From Brachionus plicatilis (Eukaryota > Rotifera > Eurotatoria > Ploima > Brachionidae), in NCBI GenBank assembly GCA_010279815.1, contig QEOQ01000253.1, forward strand, positions 1,345,896 through 1,409,895: a stretch of 64,000 bases of DNA, read 5' to 3'. The notes under the pieces are model-generated. The model was given only the letters and a program-made list of their open reading frames with translations. It had not been told where the DNA came from and did not search any database. Below, piece after piece: positions 12,801 to 24,800 of the stretch. Positions within the stretch are counted from its first letter, which is position 1. Each line of letters starts with the position of its first letter. Made by a program: the position numbers and the translations under genes.

Positions 12801-15800
12801 CGAGCGGTTCGTGTCATTCGGCCACTCAAGCTGGTAAACGGTGTGCCTAGTCTTCAAGTTGTGTTGAACTCGATTCTTAGAGCCATGATACCTTTATTTC
12901 ACATTGCTTTACTTGTTATATTTGTTATAATAATTTACGCAATAATTGGCTTGGAGTTGTTTTGTGGCATAATGCATAGTCGATGCGAGATTAAGTATAA
13001 TCGAGGACCGGACCACATTGGATCCTTGGACGCTTCTCTGGAAGAATGTAATGAAAAAATTTAAAGATCAATTTTTTTTTAAATTTATTAATTTAATAAT
13101 CTTAAAAAAGGGAGACCGGTGTTTTCCGAAGATATTCCATGTATATCTTCTCAGAAATACTCATCACCGTCTAAAGGATACGTGTGTCCCCAGCCTGATA
13201 ATGCGAACGAAACAATTGAGTGCCGGTCCGAATGGGAAGGCCCGTGGTATGGAATTATCAACTTTGATAATATTGGCCTTGCAATGTTAACAGTTTTCCA
13301 ATGTATTACAATGGAAGGATGGACCACAGTGCTTTACAAAATTGATGACGCCGAAGGCTCCTCGTGGCCATATTTTTACTTTATATCACTGATAATTATT
13401 GGATCATTTTTTGTTATGAATCTAGTACTTGGTGTACTTAGTGGTGAATTTTCCAAGGAAAGAGAAAAGGCTAAAAAACGAGGTGATCTGCAAAAATTGA
13501 AGGAAAAAAGACAGATTGAGGATGCGTATAAAAATTATATACAATGGATTCGTCAGGCGGAAATAAATGAAGATGATGATGACGAAGGTCAAACTGAGCT
13601 TTTAAGTGGAGAGAACGGAGAAGGAAATGGGCAAAACGATGAAAATCAAGACGGCCAAAAGCGTCATTCTGCATGCGAGTGTTTCTTTCAGATAATTCGA
13701 TTTATACAACATAAAAATTTGGTTTTGAGACGCCGGATTCATAAGGCTGTTAAATCTCAGTTTTTTTACTGGCTTGTAATAGTGCTTGTTTTCTTGAACA
13801 CACTTGTTCTAGCTAGTGAATTTCACAAGCAACCTGCTTGGATGGACGACTTTCAATGTAAGTTTTAGTTTTATTTCAATCAGACTTGAGCAAAAGCCAT
13901 TTGAGGTATTCGTCTAATTGATTTGACTCTTTTGAAATTTAAATGATTTAAAAAAAAAGAGTGAAAAATAGTCAAGCTGAAAAGTTTTAGATCATCCAAA
14001 ATTCAAAATAAAATTTAGTCTATCTGAAAAATTACAGTATTAAAATTTTTATCTATTTAATCTTAGCTTCAAGTATAAAAGTTAAAATTTCAAAGTCAAG
14101 TCAAATGAATTACTCTTGAAAAACTCTGATTTTAATCTATATATAATACCCACAATGCCAAATTTTTTTGGTTGACTGAAAGATTTTTGTTATTTTTTAT
14201 CCTAATATTAATATATAAAAAAAAAACTAAATACCTAAAGAATTCAATTTTTGATTTTGCAACAAATCTAAAATGAAAATTATTTATCATGTTTATCTTG
14301 GGAGCTCTTTTTACGTATGCCAGGTACACTTACTGTAGTTATTTTCCGACTTTCTCTATCGCTTTGATTTCTTGATTCTATTGGAACCAATTTAGTAAAA
14401 TTTCAATTTCAACTAAATTTGAAATAATTGTTTGGAAAAAAATCAAAGAATTTACCAGACTTGTTTTTAAATCACAAGTTTAAGTTTAAGTTATGAATTT
14501 AAATAAATAATATTTTTTTTAAAGTCAAATCAATGAATTTAATTTTTTATAAAAAAGTCCGAATAATATGAATTTTTTGCCGTTCAAGGTATTTAATGCG
14601 GCGGCCTAGTTAAAGTCAAAGTTACTTAAATTTTTCAAGTCCAAATCATAACTTTGACTTAAAAAAAATTTTAAGTCATTGAATTGACTTGAAAATTGTT
14701 TTGTTACATTTTGATTTTTACAATGTTGGCATAATATTTGGAATTTACCATGAAAAATATTGAAAAATTACTTAATTGTAAAATACAGTATTGATTTGAC
14801 ACGAAAGTCGACGGAAATTTTACGAAAGTTCGTAAAATTTCGATTGTACATTAACTATTAGTAAATTTACTAAAGTTAACTTAAATTTACGTAAATTTTC
14901 GAAATTTCACTTTTTTTTCTTAAATTGTAAAATGGCCAAAAAATAGTCTCTTTGAAAAAAGTCAACTTTTTAGGAACTTAGTTATAAATTTCCCAAAAAA
15001 CCTAGAAAATTTTGCAAAAGTTTACTTTTTTAAGATGGCCAATATATGATCGAAATTTTAAAAGTATATAGCAAATCTATTGCATTAGACAACCCAAGAG
15101 TATATAAATTTTTTTATATGAAGCCTGATCTAGCAAATTTAAAAAAAAGTCCGGATTTTTTTTTGGGATTTTTAAACAACTCTGGTCTATTTTTTGTTTC
15201 CATATCATATCATTTTTTGAAAAAAAGTCTAAGGTAATGGTGGCAACTGTGTGCTTTGGATCATTATATTGGTCAATTTTTTTTACATTATTTAACAAGA
15301 TTTTATCATAATCTGTATAATTATACTAAAAATTTAGTAAAAAATAGTTAAACTAATATTTGATTTAATGATTTTATTAAGCTAAAAATATATTATTTCA
15401 GTTCTCTAAATAATATTGGAAATAAATTAAATAATATATTAATTAATAAATTCACTGTTTTTACCAAAAATACCAATTTTATTTTTTTTTTAAGTTAGCG
15501 CAAACGTCATATTCATCATCTTATTTGCGATTGAGATGATTCTCAAAATGTACAGTTTGGGCTTTCAGAATTATTTTGTGTCGATGTTCAATCGTTTTGA
15601 TTGTTTTGTGGTCTTTGGCAGCATTGCCGAAATTGGTCTAACACTCAAATATAATATTGCTCTTGGTGTAAGTGTACTTCGCTGTGTTCGTTTACTGAGA
15701 GTTTTCAAAGTGACTCGATACTGGACATCCCTGAGAAATTTGGTTGTATCATTATTAAATTCAATGCGCTCAATCGCTAGTTTGCTCTTGCTACTTGGTC

Positions 15801-18800
15801 TTTTTATAATAATTGCTTCACTTCTTGGCATGCAGCTATTCGGAGGAAAATTCAACTTTCAGGATGATGACATGTTTAATGAAAACGATGAAGAGAGACC
15901 ACGCTCGAATTTTGACGATTTTATTAATGCTATGATGACAGTGTTTCAAATTTTGACAGGTGAAGATTGGAATGAAGTTATGTATACTGGTATTCGTTCC
16001 TATGGTGGTATAGGCTCAATCGGAAAATTTGTAATCGCATATTTTATTATCCTTTTCATCTGCGGTAACTATATTTTGTTAAACGTGTTTTTGGCCATTG
16101 CTGTGGATAACTTGGCCGATGCTGAAAGTTTGACTGCTGCCGAGGAAGAGGAAGAGAAAAAGAAAGAAGAAATGAAAAAGAGTTTCAAAGCAAAAAGTTT
16201 AAAAAAAAATCCCAAATCTGTAGCAGGCAATAAAAAAGACGGTGCTGAGACTGGAAATGAATCCGAAATGGATTACCATAGGTAAGTCAAAATTAGAAAT
16301 TTTAAATTTTATCATTTGTAAATTAGGAATGAGTCTGATAATGAGAGTGACACAATTAATAAAGGTAATTATTTATTTTTTTTGTAATAATTTTGATCAT
16401 TGCTAATTAAAAAAAAATTTGCACCATTTTCATTATTTCTATATCATCTGATTCCAATCAATGCAAAAAGATTCACCCAATTTTTTAGAATATTTAAAAA
16501 TATTGAAAACTATTACTAATTGATTGCTATATAAAAAAAATATTAATATAGGAATAAATATACCGAACAATGCTTATATAATTTTGAAAAGCTTTCAAAA
16601 TTCCCAATTGAAAAAAATTTAACTTGAGTAATAAAAAGCTTATTACTTTTTATCTTCTTTATTACTTATCCGTCCATAATAGAAAAAATAACGTCAGCTA
16701 AAATAGATCAATTTTGGCCGAAAAAAGAAGAAAAATATTTTTTTAAAAATTTTATTTTAATTTTAATTGATAAGAGTAAGGTTTTAAATACAAAGTTAGA
16801 AACCGTTTAATTCATCACCTATATCTATCAATCCCTAACTATCGGTAAGTTTTGTCAAAAGATTTAGTTTTTCGGTATTTTAATTTTTCATTAATCAATG
16901 AAATAGATTTTGAAACTTTTATTTTGAGAAAAATTAATGTAATTTTCGTTTGGGTCAAATTTGGCTTATTTTGGCCGACAGTCGAATACTGGGTCATTTT
17001 TGATCCAATTTTGGAGGGACAAGAGTTAAATTTGTAATTTTTAAATTTTAAATTTTTTTCAAAAATCATCTTCTAATTTTCAAAAAAAAAGTTTTTTATT
17101 TTCAGAAAGAAAGTGATAAAATTTTCCAAATTTCAAAAAACCCATAACTAAAGTGATTTTAAAAATTTACTACAAACGAATCTATTCGAGTGGATTCTTC
17201 TTTTTAGCATATTTTGATTAGCTTTAGAAAAAAATAAAATTAAAAAAGATTTAATTAACTAAAAGATAATTAGATTAAAGACGAATTCAAATTATCAATA
17301 AATTATTTGTTTTATCCTTTTAAAAATTTTAAATTATTATTTTATAATTGATTGTTTAATACCCTTATAAAAAGCTAACCTTGTATTTTCGTTAAAGATG
17401 ATGGTGATGATTCGAAAACTGAAAGTTCAGCGACTGGTAGCCAAATTAAAGCTAATCCGATCTCTGCTAGCGAAAATACTGCTCGCAAAAAAATAAAGCC
17501 AATACCAAAAGCAAGATCACTTTTTCTATTTAAACACGACAACCGATTCAGACGATTTTGTCATTTTATTTGCAATCATCGATGGTTCAGCAATTCTCTT
17601 TTGGTCTGTATTTTGGTTTCAAGTATTATGTTAGCAGCCGAAGATCCTGTTAATTATGTATCGCGCAGAAATGAAGTATTTATTTTTAAAAAAGAATCCT
17701 TTAAAAAAATTTTTTTAAAAAAATTTTTTTAGATATTGAACAAATTCGACTATTTTTTTACTAGTGTTTTTACGATTGAAATTTGCCTTAAACTTATAGC
17801 CTATGGGGTCATTTTGCATAAGGGTGCATTTTGTAGAAATTTGTTTAATGTTTTAGACTTATTCGTAGTCATAATATCTCTTATTTCAATTTTATTACCT
17901 TATATAATGTAATTTTTGAAAAAATTTCACTATTTTTCAATTCATTTTGATAATTTTTATTTAGGGCATTTTTTACCAAATCGGGCGAAAAACCAAATAA
18001 AAATCAAATGCTCTCAGTGCTAAAAGTTCTTCGTATATTGAGAGTTTTGCGACCATTGCGTGCCATCAACAGGGCCAAAGGTCTAAAGCATGTCGTAAAC
18101 TGTCTTGTAGTAGCGCTAAAAACTATCCGAAACATTGTAATCGTGACAGTATTACTTGAATTCATGTTTTCATGCATAGGTGTTCAATTGTTCAAAGGTT
18201 CTTTCTATCACTGTAATGATTTGGCCAAATTAAATGAACTTGAATGCCAGTAAGTACTTCATTTTTAAATCAAGTTTTTAAAAGTTTTATTATTTATTTA
18301 TTTGTTTATTCAATTAACGCCAATTCGGGTCCAATTGCGTTATGTGATCACTGGTTCACATAAAAGGTGAACCAACTTACCCAACCTAAATAGGTGATCA
18401 GTTGTGTTCACTTTTTAGGTGAACCAAAAATATGTGTACTAATTAATTAAAATTTTTTTCAAAATGATCACCTAAATTAAATTGTGTTCACCTAAAATAA
18501 AAAGTGATCACCTAAAATGATACTTACCAAAAAAATTATGACAAATTTTAGCTTTAATAAATAGTCATCTTATTTTAAAAAAATTGCAAAACTTTAGCAC
18601 TAAAAATATTAAAATTACAATAAAATGCTTGAAATAATAATTTAAGAAAATTAAACGCTTTTTTAAATTTTAAAATCTTGATCAAAAAGATATTTTAAAC
18701 AATGAGCGATAAGCTTAAATCAGTAAAAGAGAGTCACGAATATAAAGAATTTGTAAAGCTTAGCGAGTTAGGACTAGTTTTACCAATTAAAACATGTGGA

Positions 18801-21800
18801 AACGAAAATTGTAAAAATTTTGAATCAGAAATTTTTTTTAACATGACTAATAATTTTCTCACCTATTTTTTTTTGGTTCACCTATTTTTTTTTGGCTCAC
18901 CTATAATTCAAAAAAATTAAAAATAAATTTTGACTTTCGAAATGATTTTTTTTGTACACATATTTTTGGTTCACCTAAAAAGTGAACACAACTGATCACC
19001 TATTTAGGTTGGGTAAGTTGGTTCATCTTTTATGTGAACCAGTGATCACATAACGAAATAGACCCGCCAATTCTGGCGATGTAATTTATATTTTAATCAA
19101 TATTTTTAAAGTCAAATATAAGAATTCTTTGTAACTTTGATTTCGGACAAACGAACAAATAAAGTTACAAACATTTTCTTCATAATCTCTATACATTAAT
19201 TATTCAATATTTTAAATTCATTGTTTTTATTTACAAATTATTTTTTTTTCTAATTTTCTGTTTCATTTTCTAAATGCCTCAATTAAAGAAAATAGCAGAC
19301 TAGTACGTAAGTCAAAAATTTAAGTCATTTTTAAGCCATTTTAAAGTCAAGTCAATGACTTGACTTAAGATTTTTTTTTCTTAAATTTTGTCACTGACTT
19401 AACTTGACTTTGAATTGACTTAATTTCAAAAAATTTAATTTTTGTTTTCGAAGGAATTTGATAAAAAAAACTTCTGATTAATTTTCTAATATGAATAATA
19501 TTAAAATTTAAGAACCATAATTAGGATTGGATGCTTGTAATCCATTTTTTATCGACTTTTCCAAAAAAATTAAGTCAAATGATTTAACTTAAAGAAATAT
19601 CTTAAGTCAAGTCCCTGACTTGACTTTGGCTTACAGACTTACGCACAAGTCTGGAAAATAGCATAGTTTTTCCAATTGTATCGCCATCTTTTATCATTGA
19701 TAAGCATATTTTCCATTATTTTTAAAGTTTGCCTTATCAGCAAAAACTTTTTTAAGTAGAAAAAAAAGTAGCTAATATTTTTGTTATAAGAAAATTAAAA
19801 AAAAAAGAAAGTGTTAAAAAAAACAAAAAAAAATTGACAGTTATTCAATCAATTAATTCTCGAATTTTTCTTAGCTTTCGAACTGGCTTTTTGAACTGAA
19901 TCCACTTTTCTAAAATGATCTCTTCCTCTCTTCTGCACATTAAATTTAATTATGAATGCTAACACAAATACTTTTGAAATAAAAAATCTCAAATAAACTC
20001 TACAAAAAATCAGTTAATACATTTAAATATTAAAATCGATTATCAATGGACTGAGAAAATTTTTTTTCAATTTTTTTTATTTTCTAAATCTACATTGCAT
20101 GTAAAGCATAATACATTACAATTATTTAAATTAAATAAAATATTTAGTTTAATATCTAAGGATAAACTTTTTGAATTGAAATGATATTTTGAATTGATCA
20201 TCAACTTCAAGATTAAGGTATCCAAATTATGACTTAAAGGATTTTTTAATATTAAATAAAATATATTACAGCGAAACAAAGTTAAATTTTGTATCGCAAA
20301 ATTTCAAAATATTGATTATGATTTTTAGGTAAATGGGAAAAAATTCCAGTGGAAAAAATTCCGGTCGAAAAAATTCCTGTTGAAAAAAATCCAGTGGAAA
20401 AAATTCCACTGAAAAAAAAATCCAGTGGAAAAAATTCCACTGAAAAAAAAATCCAGTGGAAAAAATTCCACTTTGAAAAAATTCCACTTATAATTAAAAC
20501 TAAAATTGGCCAATAATTTTTTTTTAGAATATTTTATTATAATTAAAAAACGAAAATAAAAGAAAATGGAATAAAATTTTACACTTAAATCATTAAAGGA
20601 ATCAAATTTCTTGGCTTATCAATTACAGAAGATTTAAATTCACAAAAAAATTTTTTAAAGTAATTTTGTTTCAATTTTTGATAATTTTCCATTTGTATTT
20701 TACAATTATTTATAGGCTCAAAAGGTACAAGGTGATTAATTTTAATTCATTTATAGCAAGATTGTTAAATTTAAAGACTCAAATATAAGATATTTAAGAA
20801 GCAAATGATTTAGCATATTCTTATTAAAAAAAAAGTTGATCTAATTACTTAATTGATTTTGAAATAATTTATAATAAATAATCAGTAATTATAATTTTTA
20901 GAGTGGATAATTTTCCACTGGATTTTTTTCCACTGGAATTTTTTCTTAGTGGAATTTTTTCCACTTGAATTTTTTCTTAGTGGAATTTTTTCCACTAGCA
21001 TTTTTCTTAGTGGAATTTTTTCCACTGGATTTTTTTCACCGGAATTTTTTCTAAGTGGAATTTTTTCCTATCAATCGATTTTTATTTACTTCAGATAAAA
21101 ATTTATATAACATAAACATGGCTTAAAAAATCATGTTTAATAAAGTTTAGTCATTTATTACTAAAAAATTGATAAAAATAATTTTTTTTTTAAATCAGAA
21201 ACTAAAAATTTTGATTTAAAATTTACATTTGATCATGAACTTCAATTTGCCATATATTAGCCTATATTTTATTAAATGCTTCTATACAAAGAACTTTTGT
21301 AAAAACCAATTTTTGTGTGAAATTAAAAGAATATTTTTTTTTAATAAAGTGGAAAATTCTATCGATATGAAGGAACAAAATTAATTATAGACAATCGAGC
21401 GTGGGAGAATTATAATTTTCATTTCGATAATGTAATACATGGAATGCATACTCTATTTACAGTGACAACATTTGAGGGCTGGCCTGCTCTTCTTTATAAA
21501 GCTATCGATTCCACTGAAGAGTACAAAGGCCCAATTTATAACAATCGAAGAGCTGTAGCTGTTTTCTTTGTAGCTTACATAGTTGTAATTGCATTTTTCA
21601 TGATGAACATTTTCGTTGGTTTTGTTATTGTTACCTTCCAAAACGAAGGAGAGCAAGAATATAAAGATTGTGATCTTGATAAAAATCAGGTAGGTAATCA
21701 GGTTTTTATCAACATTTTAGAGTTATAAAAAAAATATTTTTTTTAAGAGAAAATGTATTGAATTTGCTCTAAAAGCGCGACCAATAAAGCGCTATATACC

Positions 21801-24800
21801 AAAAGACAAAAGTCAGCATAAAATATGGAAAATAGTAACGTCGTCAAAATTCGAATATGGAATATTTATCACCATCATAATGAACACATTGGTTCTATCA
21901 ATGAAAGTAATTTAAAAGGAAATACAATTTTAAAAATATACTTTTGCTTTTTTTAGTACCACAATGCTTCGGAAGCTTATGAAGAATTTTTGAGCAATCT
22001 TAACATTTTTTTTACATGTGTGTTCACAATTGAATTTATACTCAAAATAATGGCATTCAGAGTAAAAAATTATTTTCGAGATTTTTGGAACGTGCTAGAT
22101 TTTGTAATTGTAGTTGGAAGTATATTCGATGTGGCAATGATTTTCGTAAGTACCTATTTAAATAAACTAAATAATTTACATGCTCTTAAATATGCATATA
22201 ATTTTATGTCCTATCTATTTCTCATTTTATTTTTTTAAATTAAAAAAAACTGCTTTATATTTTTATTATTTTTTTTTCAATCTTGTTGGATACCCAAAAA
22301 CCTAAGGTCCAGGTATAATTTAATTAAAGAGTTTTGCTTATATTCGAATATAACTCTGAATATATGTATATTTTTGTTGAATGTTTTTATTTAAATAAAT
22401 ATAATATCAGAGTTATTTGTATGAAAAAAAGCTTAATGATGGTTTACGCTTATTTTACATAGTCTCGACTTGGCTATTAAAATAAGATTTTGTTAGTTAA
22501 TAAACTTTATGTAATTTAGTGTTTTGAATTAAAATAAAAATTGGTTTTTGTTGTCATTTTTGATTTAAAATTGAAAAAGTGGAAAAAAAGAGAGAAAGTT
22601 CTAATAAAAAAGTTGGTTAAAAAATGAACTTTATTAAAGACAGCTTGATTTAAATTTTGATCAAATTCGGTGCAGTGCTTTTATTTTACATGGTTCTTAG
22701 AAAATTTTGTGTAATTTTATGTAAAATTACACTTTCTTACATTCAAAGTCTAATTTATGTTTAGATCAGCTTAAGTAAGATTGCGTAAATGACATATTTT
22801 TTTTAAGAAATGGAAAATTCTAGTCCGACCAAAAAATTGGAAATTTTTGCTATTTTTCTGCTATTTAAAGAATACAAAAAAATTAAAGGATCATTTACCA
22901 CCAAAATTCTCTACAAACGGCTGGGTTTCTTTAAGGAAAGTGTTAACATGTAGCGCTCCCTTACTGTCAAAACCAAAATAATAATTAAAATAACCTTTTA
23001 TGCTAATTAGCCCAAAACCCAAAAGATTTTCATTCATTTTCTAGACGAAATTTAATGTTTCTCTAGGATGACATAATATTTTATAGATTATTTGATTATT
23101 TTAAATTGTCGAATATTTACAATTTTACTTAATCTTATTTTTTCTTACAAAAACTATCTCATTCTTACGAAAAATTAACAAAATTAATGAACAGCAAGTA
23201 ATGTAAATAATTTTCCTAAGAAATAATTTAAATTTTTAGTTTAAAATTTAAAAAAAATATATTTTACGCAATCTTACGTAAAATTACACAAATTTTTGTA
23301 ATAACCATGTTAAATGCAAGTACTGTGTTAATAATAGTTGATAGTATTTAAATTAAAGAAAATCAGAATCAATTTTTTCAGGATAAAAAATTTATGCTAT
23401 CAATGTGAATCTCAATTTTTCACATTAACGTTGTATTTGAATTGGAAAAATTATTCGGACGAATTTTCTACAATTAATAACTGAAAAAAATTAACTCTAT
23501 TAAACAATTTTTTAGGGATCAGAATTATTTTAGTGTAATCATTATTGAATAATTTTTTGAGCACATAAATGGCTATTGATAGAGCAGAAATGATCACGTA
23601 TAGAATTTATTTACAAAAAGTGTACAATCTCGTTCTTATAGAATTTACAATCATTTATTTTTCTATTGATTCACAATTTTTTAATTTCTTTTTGAAAATA
23701 CAAATTTTAAGTCATTTTATAAAATCCTATCCGAGCTTATTGTATTTGATTTGTAAACATCTATTTTTATCTTAAATATCTCAATTAAATCGAAAAAAAA
23801 AATCTCTTGAAATTTTAATTTTGAATTTTAAACAATTCGATTTTGTTGGGCTACTAAATCTGCAGTGTTTTGCTGAGTAAAAAAATATTCTGGTTAAAAT
23901 TATTTGTTTGTTAAATTTTATCAGAATATTTTCTATTAAAGATACGAAGATGAACATTTTTTTTTACTGATAATTATCAATTTTTATAAAAAAGGGCAAA
24001 CAAAATTCGCATTTAAAATTTCTCAGACTATTTCGTGTTATGCGCTTAATAAAGCTTCTCAGTCGCAACGAAGGTATTCGAACTCTGCTATGGACATTTA
24101 TAAAATCATTTCAGGCATTACCATATGTAGTATTATTAATTATAATGCTATTTTTCATTTATGCTGTAATTGGGATGCAGGTAACATTTTTTTAATAAAT
24201 ATGTATTTTTAAATTTCCTATCTAAAATTAATTTTAAAGCTTTTTGGAAAAATTCGTCTAGATGAAAAAATGGAGAACGAAATAAATCGGCACAACAATT
24301 TTCGGTCTTTTCCGCGAGCTATTATGGTACTTTTCAGGTCTGCAACTGGTGAAGCTTGGCAAGATATTATGTATGCAATTCAGACTACCAAAGAATGTGA
24401 TCCCTTTTCTCGGCCATCTCGCGAGGACAGAGCAGGCTATGAGGAAGACTGTTCAAGCTGGGTGGCAATACCCTATTTTATTTCATTTGTTTGTCTTTGT
24501 TCATTTCTAATAATTAATTTATTCGTGGCTGTCATTATGGACAATTTTGATTATTTGACCCGAGATTGGTCAATTCTAGGCCCTCATCATCTTGACGATT
24601 TTGTTCAGCTCTGGTCTGACTATGACCCGGAAGCAAAGTAAGTAAACAATTTGTGATCTAATTTCTTTTTAAATCAATGAACTAAAAGAGGAAGATTGAA
24701 GCATTTAGATGTGGTACAATTGCTCCGAGGCAAACCTCCTCCTCTAGGCTTCGGATCGTTGTGTCCGCATCGAGTTGCTTTCAAGGTAAAATAAGCCAAA

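Noticed and set aside
20266..20513. Antisense frames rich in [14 protein letters not shown]
   Set aside because: Artefacts of the CCAGTGGAAAAAATTCC minisatellite with no start context or splice support.
23569..23775. 68-residue hydrophobic frame in Cav1 intron 13, considered as an alternative S3-S4 exon
   Set aside because: No similarity to IVS3/S4, no splice sites with the required phase, and composition typical of AT-rich noise.
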